Assembly (NCBI GenBank): GCA_937996585.1
Contig: CALKUW010000159.1
Location: 1-9,031, forward strand
Direction: 5' to 3'
DNA from: an uncultured Flavobacteriales bacterium
Lineage (GTDB): Bacteria > Bacteroidota > Bacteroidia > Flavobacteriales_D > Sanyastnellaceae
Length of the DNA: 9,031 bases
Below, piece by piece: positions 1 through 6,258 of the stretch; position 1 is the first letter of the stretch, and each line of letters begins with the position of its first letter. Under the pieces are notes generated by a model. It was not told the DNA's origin. It searched no databases and worked only from the letters and a program-made list of their open reading frames with translations. The translations under genes and the position numbers were made by a program.

Positions 1-107
1 AACAGCCAGTTGTAGTAGGCCGTGCGGACGCCGCCCATGTGGAGCGGGCCGGTAGGGCTGGGGGCGAATCGGACGCGGACGGGTCGATCGGAGGCGGAGG
101 TGGACAT
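1..107 (-). CDS. gltX: Glutamyl-tRNA synthetase, N-terminal fragment (cut by window edge)
   Basis: Reading leftward from the ATG at 107-105 gives 35 codons with no stop before the window edge. Residues 10-34 contain VRVRFAPSPTGPLHMGG followed by VRTAYYNW. This is the opening beta strand and HIGH-type signature (here HMGG) of class Ic glutamyl-tRNA synthetases, which bind ATP and charge tRNA-Glu with glutamate in the cytoplasm. The start fits the family, whose members begin about ten residues before VRVRFAPSPTG. No Shine-Dalgarno sequence precedes the ATG, as is usual in Bacteroidota. Only the N-terminus is visible, so a non-discriminating GluRS or a GlnRS-like paralogue cannot be fully excluded, but the PSPTGxxHxGGxRTA pattern is typical of GltX. 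It lies downstream of the peroxidase gene on the same strand but has a promoter candidate of its own in the 96-bp gap. Confidence 0.9.
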   Translation of the reverse strand, partial: MSTSASDRPVRVRFAPSPTGPLHMGGVRTAYYNWL

Positions 108-160
108 GGTGGAAACCGCTGGAAATGAAGCGCCGCCGAACCCGGGTGGGAACAGCGGCG

Positions 161-193
161 CGAAGATAGTGGGCGCTGAAACAGCGTTCTCAA
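161..193 (-). promoter_or_regulatory. Candidate Bacteroidota-type promoter of gltX
   Basis: On the minus strand TATCTTCG (168-161) matches the Bacteroidota -7 consensus TAnnTTTG at all but one fixed position. TTG (193-191) lies 22 bases upstream and could serve as the -33 element. Transcription would begin near 155, leaving a leader of about 50 bases before the gltX start at 107. The assignment rests on consensus matching only. Confidence 0.5.
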
Positions 194-198
194 CGCCG
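182..198 (-). terminator. Weak hairpin downstream of the peroxidase gene
   Basis: On the minus strand CGGCGTT and AACGCTG pair over seven bases (one G-U) around a GAG loop, starting six bases after the peroxidase stop codon. Only three Ts follow, so as an intrinsic terminator it is weak. It overlaps the proposed -33 TTG of gltX. Confidence 0.3.
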
Positions 199-203
199 CT
201 CGT

Positions 204-1496
204 TCATGGAGTGGTTGTGAAAGGGCTGCTGAAGCGTTCGTCTTGAACGAAGGTGTAGTCCGTCAGGGTATGCATGAAGGCTTTGAGCGCGAGGCGCTCC
301 TCCGGGGTGAAGTTCATCCGGACAGGCGGTGCGTCAGTGCCGAAGGACCCACCGGGAAAAATGATGGGCTCGATGAGGTCAGGCCCACCGATGAAAATGC
401 CCCCGTTGTTCCAGTCGCGCAGCCGGAAGTCGAGGGTGGGGACATCCTGTATGCCGTGGCTGTAATGGTCGAGTACGTCGTCCAGGGTGGCGAAGCGTCC
501 GTCGTGCATGTAAGGCGCGGTGAGGGCCACATTCCGCAAGGAGGGCACCTTCATGGCCGTAGGGCCCCATCCTCCGAAGAAACCGCCTCCTGCGTCAATG
601 GGGGTGGAGGGGTTGCCTTCGGTGTCGTCGTCGAGGCCGATGTCAGCAAAGTCGAGCCCCCAACCGTTGAAATGCGGACCGCCATGGCAGTTGGCACATT
701 GGGCGTCGCCATGGAAAAGCTCGAAACCCTTGCGTTCCAGTGCGTCCAGTCCCTCCAGTTCGAATTCACCCACCAAAGCGCCCCAGGGGTTCCAGAATTC
801 GGGCATCGCGTCCGACGCGGCTTCGTCCATTTTGGATCCGCACGAAACCATGGACCGGAGGAAGGTCGAAAGGGCGTCCTGAAGGCGGTCGACGGAGGGC
901 GTGGGGTCGCCGTAGGCCGCCTCGAACAGGGGAGCGTAATAGTCAAGTTCGCCCAGTCGGGTGACCACATCTTCCACGTGACGGAACCCCATTTCGACGT
1001 GGTTTTCAATGGGCATGGTGACCTGTGTGGTCAGGTCGTTGGCGCGCCCGTCCCAGAAGTAGGCGAACTGGGTGCCGGGATTGACGAGGTGGCTCGCATT
1101 CCGCTCGGTCAACTCTTCCCGAAGCCCTTCACTCAATGCGCGGGGCTCAGAGAAACCATGGGATTGATGGTGGCAGGAACCACAGCTGACCGCCCCATTT
1201 TGGCTCAGCATCCGGTCGTGGAAGAGGACGCGGCCCAACTGTGCCCGCTCGTCGTAGGTGGGTGCATCCCATTCGGAGGGGAATTCAATGCCGAAGACCT
1301 GCGCTGTTTCCGTGCGGTATTCAGGGGTCACTTCCGGCAGAACCGGGTGCACCGGACCCCTTGCGGAGTCCGGTGAACAGGACGACATCAGGGCCAGTCC
1401 GCAAAGGAGGGCGAATAGCATCAGATAGATGTGGGATGCGTTGATGCTCAAGGTGCTGGAAGAACCACTTTTTCCATGGATTCGTTGCTTCATCAT
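204..1496 (-). CDS. Di-haem cytochrome c peroxidase / MauG-family lipoprotein
   Basis: A 430-residue protein with two c-type haem sites: CGSCHH (C105, C108, H109) and CANCHG (C267, C270, H271). It also has family landmarks: LGRVLFHD near 88-94, MPIENHVEMGF near 161-171, and KVPSLRNVALTAPYMHDGRF near 316-335. This is the layout of bacterial cytochrome c peroxidases and MauG enzymes, which use two covalent haems in the periplasm to reduce hydrogen peroxide or oxidise a protein substrate; which of these applies here is not decidable. Residues 23-40 form a hydrophobic signal ending in LMSSC, so C40 is probably lipidated and the protein membrane-anchored. The frame stays open upstream to 1670, but that extension would overlap the preceding gene by 175 bases and bury the signal sequence. 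The ATG at 1496 shares a base with the upstream stop (TGATG), pointing to translational coupling. A second ATG follows directly at 1493. Confidence 0.88.
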   Translation of the reverse strand: MMKQRIHGKSGSSSTLSINASHIYLMLFALLCGLALMSSCSPDSARGPVHPVLPEVTPEYRTETAQVFGIEFPSEWDAPTYDERAQLGRVLFHDRMLSQNGAVSCGSCHHQSHGFSEPRALSEGLREELTERNASHLVNPGTQFAYFWDGRANDLTTQVTMPIENHVEMGFRHVEDVVTRLGELDYYAPLFEAAYGDPTPSVDRLQDALSTFLRSMVSCGSKMDEAASDAMPEFWNPWGALVGEFELEGLDALERKGFELFHGDAQCANCHGGPHFNGWGLDFADIGLDDDTEGNPSTPIDAGGGFFGGWGPTAMKVPSLRNVALTAPYMHDGRFATLDDVLDHYSHGIQDVPTLDFRLRDWNNGGIFIGGPDLIEPIIFPGGSFGTDAPPVRMNFTPEERLALKAFMHTLTDYTFVQDERFSSPFTTTP

Positions 1497-2116
1497 CAGA
1501 GGGAAATGACCAGCATGAGCTGGAGTGGGGGATTCAGTCGGGCATTCCAACCGTTGTCGGTTTCCTCGAAATTGCCGCCGAAGTTGTCGCTGATTCGGTT
1601 GGTTTCCCTCAGGTATACGGCGTCCATGCGGGCCTCCGTGACCAAGTGGAATCCATCGGCGATGCGGCATTGCACCCCCAGCACGCCGCCCAAACCTGTT
1701 TCGATGGTGGTCGTGATGTTGGTCGACCTGAAATCGAGGTTGGAGGATTCAGTGCCGATGTGGTTGCCGTTCAGGAGGAGGTCGATGCCTACCGTGGCCC
1801 AACACAGGCGTTCTTCGGATGCTTCGCCGAGCCTCCAACGATAACCCGTTCGCAGGTTGGCCCGACGGTTGCGGGTGATGATGGTGGTGCCGAAGCTGTC
1901 CTGCGTTTCCTGGCCCAGATCGAATCCTATGAGGGTGCGAAAGCCGGCGGCGGTCGGTTGGACGCTCCAGCCGATGCCAAAGGCCACGTCTTGTGCATCG
2001 TCTGCGCCGAAGAGCCGGCGGGTCATCGGGACGACGTCCACCCAGATGCCCGATTGTGCGAGGGTGCTGGTGAGCGTCGAAAGGCAGATGCCCAAAAGGA
2101 GAATGAAACGGGACAT
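1496..2116 (-). CDS. Secreted, probable outer-membrane beta-barrel protein of unknown function
   Basis: I do not recognise a named family. From the ATG at 2116 the product is 206 residues and starts with a clear signal peptide (MSRFILLLGICLSTLTSTLAQ, probable cleavage after AQ). The mature part is rich in alternating polar/hydrophobic stretches ending in glycines and aromatics (FGIGWSVQP, FRTLIGFDLG, ANLRTGYRWRL, WATVGIDLLLNG). It closes with a hydrophobic strand, LQLMLVISL, as in small outer-membrane barrels of about 8-10 strands. There is one cysteine pair in the mature region (one in LCWATVG, one in VQCRIADG), which could form a disulfide. The stop overlaps the start of the di-haem peroxidase, so the two are likely made together. 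The frame could start at 2125 (MTTMSRF) or 2185; 2116 gives the most compact signal peptide. It could be a partner or localisation factor for the peroxidase, but this is inferred only from gene order. Confidence 0.7.
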   Translation of the reverse strand: MSRFILLLGICLSTLTSTLAQSGIWVDVVPMTRRLFGADDAQDVAFGIGWSVQPTAAGFRTLIGFDLGQETQDSFGTTIITRNRRANLRTGYRWRLGEASEERLCWATVGIDLLLNGNHIGTESSNLDFRSTNITTTIETGLGGVLGVQCRIADGFHLVTEARMDAVYLRETNRISDNFGGNFEETDNGWNARLNPPLQLMLVISL

Positions 2117-2131
2117 CGTGGTCATCACATG

Positions 2132-2139
2132 CAAAATAA
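2132..2139 (-). promoter_or_regulatory. Possible -7 element for the barrel-peroxidase pair
   Basis: On the minus strand TTATTTTG differs from the TAnnTTTG consensus at one fixed position. It lies 15 bases before the preferred start at 2116 and 6 bases before the alternative ATG at 2125. No convincing -33 TTG is found 18-23 bases upstream, so support is thin. Confidence 0.25.
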
Positions 2140-2158
2140 CGCGGACAAGCTTTGGTTG

Positions 2159-2179
2159 GACGCTCACGAGTCGAGCGTC
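2159..2179. promoter_or_regulatory. Inverted repeat in the divergent spacer, possible operator
   Basis: GACGCTC (2159-2165) and GAGCGTC (2173-2179) are perfect 7-base inverted arms around a 7-base centre. They lie in the 116-bp gap between the divergent barrel-protein and ssb starts. The position and the 14-base centre-to-centre spacing would suit a dimeric regulator acting on either gene. The remaining gap (2117-2232) shows no convincing plus-strand promoter for ssb. Confidence 0.3.
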
Positions 2180-2232
2180 GGGCATGGCGTCCGGACCTGC
2201 AGATTGCTCCTGTTTCTTTCAAATCAACACAC

Positions 2233-2580
2233 ATGAATGCACTGCGCAACCGCGTCCTGCTCATTGGACGCCTTGGACAGGATCCCGAACGGATCGAATT
2301 CGATGGCGACAAGGTCAAGGCGAGCCTCAGGCTTGCCACGAATGAGGTCTACCGCAACGCCCAAGGCGAGAAGACCGAGACCACCCAATGGCACAATGTC
2401 ATCGCCTGGGGTCAACTCGCCGAAATCATGACGCGCTACCTGTCCAAGGGCAGCGAGGTGGCCATCGAGGGTCGGCTTGTCTACCGCCAATACGAGGACA
2501 AGGCGGGTCAGCAAAGGGTGGCTGCGGAAATCGTCACGCAGGAGATGCTGATGCTTGACCGCGTGCCGCAGGACGCCTGA
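2233..2580 (+). CDS. ssb: Single-stranded DNA-binding protein, short form without acidic tail
   Basis: The 115-residue product is almost entirely a bacterial SSB OB-fold. Residues 5-18 (RNRVLLIGRLGQDP) form the first strand, LRLATNE (32-38) and TQWHNVIAWGQLAEI (51-65) the core, and YLSKGSEVAIEGRL (69-82) the signature toward the end. SSBs coat single-stranded DNA during replication, repair and recombination. From remembered comparison with E. coli SSB, W54 is kept as W53, F60 appears as W59, and the stacking positions W40 and W88 appear as tyrosines. The protein stops at DRVPQDA, so it lacks both the glycine/proline-rich linker and the acidic Asp-Asp-x-Pro-Phe tip that recruits partner enzymes. 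The ATG at 2233 is chosen because the family starts a few residues before NRVxLxGxLGxDP; the frame is open further up but unlike SSB. This may be a second, specialised SSB rather than the main cellular one. Confidence 0.9.
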   Translation: MNALRNRVLLIGRLGQDPERIEFDGDKVKASLRLATNEVYRNAQGEKTETTQWHNVIAWGQLAEIMTRYLSKGSEVAIEGRLVYRQYEDKAGQQRVAAEIVTQEMLMLDRVPQDA

Positions 2581-2600
2581 CAGGGTCATCGGGGTTCATG

Positions 2601-2633
2601 GACGGTGGGTGGAAGCGTTGTCCACCCGCCGTC
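2601..2633 (+). terminator. Strong hairpin after ssb
   Basis: GACGGTGGGTGGA (2601-2613) pairs with TCCACCCGCCGTC (2621-2633) over 13 base pairs with one G-U, around a 7-base loop, starting 21 bases after the ssb stop. Stability is high, but the following bases (CGACCCTTAATTT) are only mildly T-rich, so termination strength is uncertain. It separates ssb from the sdh operon. Confidence 0.6.
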
Positions 2634-2648
2634 CGACCCTTAATTTCG
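2618..2648 (+). promoter_or_regulatory. Candidate promoter of the sdhCAB operon
   Basis: TAATTTCG (2641-2648) matches TAnnTTTG except for one base, and TTG (2618-2620) lies 20 bases upstream as a possible -33 element. Transcription would start near 2653, giving a leader of about 40 bases before sdhC at 2695. The TTG falls in the loop of the hairpin that ends ssb. The leader shows no Shine-Dalgarno sequence next to the sdhC ATG. Confidence 0.5.
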
Positions 2649-2694
2649 CGGAAGGCAAATCGGCCGTAATGATTCGGCCCGAACGCACCACTTC

Positions 2695-3399
2695 ATGGCC
2701 CAAACTGGAATCCTCAAGTCCTCGCTCGCCAAGAAATACGCCATGGCGGCTACCGGACTTTTCCTCTGCCTGTTCTTGGCGGGACATCTGGCAGGCAACC
2801 TCCAATTGTTCACGGCTTCAGCCGATGGAGGGCGGCAGTTCAACGAATACGCCAAGTTCATGACCACCTTCCCGGCGGTCAAGATCCTGTCCTACTTGAC
2901 CTATTTCGCCGTGCTCTTCCACTTGGCGGACGGTATCGTACTCTCACTGCAGAACCGCAAGGCACGTCCGGTGCGCTATGCCATGGAGCGCCCCTCGGAG
3001 AATGCCGGATGGTCGAGCCGCAACATGATGTTGCTCGGCACCATTGTCTTGGTCTTCCTCGTGACGCACATGCAGAATTTCTGGTGGCAGATGCACTTCG
3101 GTGAGGTGGCCATGGTGGATTATGATGGGGAGATGGTCAAGGACCTGTACACTGTCGTGGCCGCTTTCTTCAATCCTGAACTGAACAGCTTTGCCCTGCC
3201 GGCCATCGGTCTGTATCTGCTGGGCCAATTCGCACTCGGGTTCCATCTGTGGCATGGATTCTCGAGCGGATTCCAATCCGTGGGATTGCGTCACCCTCGT
3301 TACTCCAAGTGGATTGGAGGGCTGGGCAAGGCTTTCGCCGTGGTGGTTCCCGTATTGTTCTCCGCCATCGTCGTGTTCATGTACATCACCCAGGCCTGA
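2695..3399 (+). CDS. sdhC: Succinate dehydrogenase cytochrome b subunit (five-helix, b558 type)
   Basis: The 234-residue product has five hydrophobic segments at about 14-37, 64-85, 111-130, 165-188 and 211-231. This is the plan of the single-subunit di-haem b anchor of type B succinate:quinone and fumarate reductases (Bacillus, Wolinella, Bacteroidota). Candidate haem ligands are H31 (LAGHLAGN), H76 (VLFHLADG), H125 (VTHMQNFWW) and H184 or H187 (GFHLWHGFSSGFQS), each in or next to a helix. The conserved KKYAMAATGLFL near 13-24 and GLRHPRYSKW near 197-206 also fit the family. The subunit anchors SdhAB to the inner membrane and passes electrons to quinone, probably menaquinone. It is the first gene of sdhCAB, with sdhA starting 20 bases after its stop. 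The start at 2695 is the natural one: the N-terminus MAQTGILKSSLAKKYAMA has normal length and the promoter candidate lies about 50 bases upstream. Confidence 0.95.
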   Translation: MAQTGILKSSLAKKYAMAATGLFLCLFLAGHLAGNLQLFTASADGGRQFNEYAKFMTTFPAVKILSYLTYFAVLFHLADGIVLSLQNRKARPVRYAMERPSENAGWSSRNMMLLGTIVLVFLVTHMQNFWWQMHFGEVAMVDYDGEMVKDLYTVVAAFFNPELNSFALPAIGLYLLGQFALGFHLWHGFSSGFQSVGLRHPRYSKWIGGLGKAFAVVVPVLFSAIVVFMYITQA

Positions 3400-3419
3400 C
3401 GGTCAGAATCGAAGAAGAG

Positions 3420-5444
3420 ATGACTGAAATGCCCAAGCACAGTGTGGCCCTCGATGCCAAGGTTCCCGAAGGTCCTTTGGCGGAGAAGTGGACGAACCAC
3501 AAGAACAGCATTCGCCTGGTCAACCCGGCCAACAAGCGCCTGATCGACGTCATCGTCGTCGGCACTGGTCTTGCGGGCAGCTCGGCAGCCGCCTCGCTTG
3601 CCGAGATGGGTTATAACGTGAAGGCGTTCTGTTTTCAGGACAGCCCGCGCCGTGCCCACTCGATTGCCGCCCAGGGCGGCATCAATGCTGCCAAGAATTA
3701 CCAGAACGACGGGGACTCGGTCTACCGCCTGTTCTACGACACGATCAAGGGGGGTGACTACCGCAGCCGGGAGGCCAATGTCTACCGCCTCGCCGAGGTG
3801 AGCGCCAACATCATCGACCAGTGCGTCGCACAGGGCGTTCCTTTTGCCCGGGAATATGGCGGATTGCTCGACAACCGCTCTTTCGGCGGCGTCCAGGTCA
3901 GCCGCACGTTCTACGCCAAGGGTCAGACCGGACAGCAGCTCTTGCTTGGGGCCTACAGCGCATTGAGCCGCCAGATCTCCAAGGGCAAGGTCACGATGTA
4001 CAACCGCCACGAGCTCATGGATGTGGTGGTGGTCGACGGGAAGGCCCGCGGCATCATCGCCCGCAACCTCGTCACGGGCGAGGTCGAGCGCCATGGGGCG
4101 CATGCGGTGGTCCTGTGTAGCGGAGGCTATGGCAACGTGTTCTTCCTGAGCACCAATGCGATGGGGTCCAATGTGTCTGCCGCATGGAAGGCCCACAAGA
4201 AGGGCGCCTACATGGCCAACCCCTCCTACACGCAGATTCACCCTACCTGCATTCCGGTCAGCGGTCACTACCAGTCCAAGCTGACGCTGATGTCCGAATC
4301 GCTGCGGAATGATGGCCGCATTTGGGTTCCGAAGGAGCAGTCCGATGTGGAGGCCCTGCGGAATGGGTCCCTTCGTCCAACGGACATCCCCGAGGAGCGG
4401 CGGGATTATTACCTCGAGCGCCGTTACCCGGCCTTCGGCAATCTGGTGCCGCGCGATGTGGCCAGCCGGGCCGCCAAGGAGCGGTGTGACGCCGGGTTCG
4501 GGGTCAATGAGGCCGGTGAGGCTGTGTACCTCGACTACGCCAGCGCCATCGAGCGCTACGGCCGCACCGAGGCCAACGTTCAGGGCATTCCGGCCCCCTC
4601 GATGGAGAAGATCCGTGAGTTGGGCGAGGCTGTGGTCCGCGCCAAGTATGGCAACTTGTTCCAGATGTACGAGCAGATCACGGCGGACAACCCGTACAAG
4701 ACGCCGATGCGCATCTACCCGGCTGTGCACTACACGATGGGCGGCCTTTGGGTCGACTACAATCTGCAGACGACCATTCCAGGACTCTATGCCTGTGGGG
4801 AGGCCAATTTCTCCGACCACGGGGCCAACCGCCTTGGCGCTTCGGCCCTGATGCAGGGCCTGGCCGATGGGTACTTTGTTCTGCCCTACACGATCGGAGA
4901 CTACCTCGCGGACGACATCCGTACTGGAGAAATTTCCACGGACACGCCAGAGTTTGCCGAGGCCGAGCAGGCCGTGCGCGACCGCATCGAGAAGTTGCTC
5001 GGCAATGACGGCAAGACCCCGGTGGACGATTTCCACCGTCGACTCGGCCGCATCATGTGGAATGAGTGCGGTATGTCGCGCAACGCTGAGGGTCTGAAGA
5101 AGGCCATCGCCGACATCCAGGCCTTGCGGGCGGAGTTCGAACAGCATGTTTGCGTGCCCGGCCGTGCCGACCGTTTCAATCCCGAACTCGACAAGGCGGG
5201 CCGCGTTTGCGACCTGATGGAACTCGGTGAGCTGATGTGCAAGGATGCGCTGGAGCGCAATGAGAGTTGTGGTGGGCACTTCCGCGAGGAGTTCCAGACG
5301 CCCGAAGGCGAGGCGCTTCGGGACGATGAGGGCCACGCTCACGTCAGCGCATGGGCCTTTACCGGGGTGCCGGCAGAGGCTACGCACCACAAGGAGGCGT
5401 TGACCTTCGAGAACGTTGAATTGAAGACCCGCAGCTACAAATAA
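3420..5444 (+). CDS. sdhA: Succinate dehydrogenase / fumarate reductase flavoprotein subunit
   Basis: This 674-residue protein oxidises succinate to fumarate on the cytoplasmic side of the complex and hands electrons to SdhB. The dinucleotide-binding motif is VVGTGLAG (46-53). H80 in RRAHSIAAQGG is the expected site of covalent FAD attachment. QIHPT (272-276), SESLRNDGR (292-300, with R296 the likely catalytic arginine), NLVPRDVASRA (341-351) and HYTMGG (437-442) line the active site. GEANFSDHGANRLGASAL (460-477) closes the flavin fold. These assignments come from remembered family alignments. The length fits the large type B subunits, which exceed the roughly 590 residues of proteobacterial SdhA. 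The frame is open from 3249 inside sdhC, but SdhA-like sequence begins only after 3420. The purine-rich GAAGAAGAG abuts that ATG; the ATG at 3429 would place it nine bases away and is an equally possible start. Confidence 0.96.
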   Translation: MTEMPKHSVALDAKVPEGPLAEKWTNHKNSIRLVNPANKRLIDVIVVGTGLAGSSAAASLAEMGYNVKAFCFQDSPRRAHSIAAQGGINAAKNYQNDGDSVYRLFYDTIKGGDYRSREANVYRLAEVSANIIDQCVAQGVPFAREYGGLLDNRSFGGVQVSRTFYAKGQTGQQLLLGAYSALSRQISKGKVTMYNRHELMDVVVVDGKARGIIARNLVTGEVERHGAHAVVLCSGGYGNVFFLSTNAMGSNVSAAWKAHKKGAYMANPSYTQIHPTCIPVSGHYQSKLTLMSESLRNDGRIWVPKEQSDVEALRNGSLRPTDIPEERRDYYLERRYPAFGNLVPRDVASRAAKERCDAGFGVNEAGEAVYLDYASAIERYGRTEANVQGIPAPSMEKIRELGEAVVRAKYGNLFQMYEQITADNPYKTPMRIYPAVHYTMGGLWVDYNLQTTIPGLYACGEANFSDHGANRLGASALMQGLADGYFVLPYTIGDYLADDIRTGEISTDTPEFAEAEQAVRDRIEKLLGNDGKTPVDDFHRRLGRIMWNECGMSRNAEGLKKAIADIQALRAEFEQHVCVPGRADRFNPELDKAGRVCDLMELGELMCKDALERNESCGGHFREEFQTPEGEALRDDEGHAHVSAWAFTGVPAEATHHKEALTFENVELKTRSYK

Positions 5445-5447
5445 GCC

Positions 5448-6197
5448 ATGGATTTTACGTTGAAGATCTGGCGGCAGGAAGGGCCGCAGGAAGAGGGAAG
5501 GATGGAGACCTACCCTGTGACCGGCATTACCGGTGACATGAGTTTCCTCGAGATGATGGACGTACTCAACGACCAACTCATCCGGGACGGACAGGATCCC
5601 GTCGCTTTCGACCACGATTGTCGCGAGGGCATCTGCGGTATGTGCAGCATGTTCATCAACGGGGAGGCCCATGGACCGAACCGCAAAACGACGACATGCC
5701 AGCTTCACATGCGGAGCTTCAAGGATGGAGAGACGATTTACATCGAGCCCTGGCGCGCATCGGCGTTCCCTGTGGTCAAGGACCTCGCGGTGGACCGCAG
5801 CGCTTTTGACCGCATCATCCAGGCGGGCGGCTACGTAAGCGTCAACAGCTCAGGAAATCCGCTGGACGCCAATGCCATTCCAGTGCCCAAGGAGGACGCG
5901 GATGCGGCGTTCAATGCGGCCACTTGTATTGGATGCGGCGCCTGTGTGGCGACCTGCAAGAATGCTTCCGCCATGTTGTTCGTGTCGGCCAAGGTGAGCC
6001 AGTTGGCCTTGTTGCCACAAGGTCAGCCCGAGCGAATGAGCCGTGTCCAACGCATGGTGGACCAGATGGACAAGGAGGGCTTCGGCAACTGCACGAACAC
6101 CGGTGCCTGCGAGGTCGAATGTCCGAAGGGCATCAGCCTCGACAACATCGCCCGCATGAACCGCGATTACCTCAAGTCGCAGGTCACCGGCGAGTGA
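5448..6197 (+). CDS. sdhB: Succinate dehydrogenase / fumarate reductase iron-sulfur subunit
   Basis: This 249-residue protein carries the electron wire from the SdhA flavin to the SdhC haems. The N-terminal ferredoxin-like domain has CREGICGMC and a later C84 (C58, C63, C66, C84), the ligands of the [2Fe-2S] cluster. The C-terminal domain has CIGCGACVATC (C160, C163, C166, C170) and CTNTGACEVECPKG (C215, C221, C225). By family comparison 160/163/166/225 hold the [4Fe-4S] cluster and 170/215/221 the [3Fe-4S] cluster. All expected cysteines are present. The start ATG lies three bases after the sdhA stop (TAAGCCATG), so the subunits are co-transcribed. A terminator candidate overlaps the stop codon, which makes sdhB the likely last gene of the operon. 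Confidence 0.96.
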   Translation: MDFTLKIWRQEGPQEEGRMETYPVTGITGDMSFLEMMDVLNDQLIRDGQDPVAFDHDCREGICGMCSMFINGEAHGPNRKTTTCQLHMRSFKDGETIYIEPWRASAFPVVKDLAVDRSAFDRIIQAGGYVSVNSSGNPLDANAIPVPKEDADAAFNAATCIGCGACVATCKNASAMLFVSAKVSQLALLPQGQPERMSRVQRMVDQMDKEGFGNCTNTGACEVECPKGISLDNIARMNRDYLKSQVTGE

Positions 6198-6210
6198 GCC
6201 GTGTTTTTTT
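6185..6210 (+). terminator. Intrinsic terminator overlapping the sdhB stop codon
   Basis: CACCGGC (6185-6191) can pair with GCCGTG (6198-6203) with one bulged C, around the loop GAGTGA, and is followed immediately by seven Ts (6204-6210). The loop holds the sdhB stop codon TGA (6195-6197). This is a plausible rho-independent terminator for sdhCAB, with a short stem but a good T tract. Confidence 0.6.
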
Positions 6211-6224
6211 GGGATTGCGCTGAC

Positions 6225-6254
6225 TTTCAACCTGTCAGGGTTGAGGTATATTTG
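6225..6254 (+). promoter_or_regulatory. Promoter of the HMA protein / TonB receptor pair
   Basis: TATATTTG (6247-6254) is a perfect match to the Bacteroidota -7 consensus TAnnTTTG. A TTTC at 6225-6228, 18 bases upstream, is a poor substitute for the usual TTTG/TTG. Only four bases separate the box from the ATG at 6259, so the transcript would have little or no leader. Confidence 0.6.
6227..6244. promoter_or_regulatory. Inverted repeat just upstream of the HMA-gene promoter, possible operator
   Basis: TCAACC (6227-6232) and GGTTGA (6239-6244) are perfect 6-base arms around TGTCAG. The element ends two bases before the -7 box of the HMA gene, so it fills the space between the -33 and -7 regions. 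MerR-family metal sensors bind dyads in this position, but no regulator gene is visible here. A hairpin adding to sdhB termination is the alternative. Confidence 0.35.
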
Positions 6255-6258
6255 ACTC

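Noticed and set aside
243..1376. An open frame of about 375 codons on the plus strand
   Set aside because: It mirrors the di-haem peroxidase, which has both CxxCH sites and a lipoprotein signal.
1497..1670. Upstream extension of the peroxidase to a start at 1670
   Set aside because: The added 58 residues are Arg/Pro-rich, overlap the coding part of the barrel protein and would place the lipoprotein signal in the middle of the protein.
1496..2116. The small secreted protein as an MbnP-type copper protein beside a MbnH-type peroxidase
   Set aside because: The pairing is tempting, but the sequence shows barrel-like strands and no recognisable copper-site or signature motif of that family, so I did not name it so.
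2649..2694. Leader of sdhC as a riboswitch or attenuator
   Set aside because: Only about 45 bases long with a short CGGCC/GGCCG pairing; too small and with no recognisable aptamer.
3249..3419. Upstream extension of sdhA to a start at 3249
   Set aside because: It would lie mostly within sdhC in another frame and has no similarity to the SdhA N-terminus; the ATG at 3420 after GAAGAAGAG is a better start.
3300..5708. An open frame of about 800 codons on the minus strand
   Set aside because: It lies fully opposite sdhA and parts of its neighbours, which have complete catalytic motifs. Its product is low-complexity and unlike any family; it follows from the GC-rich third codon positions of the real genes.
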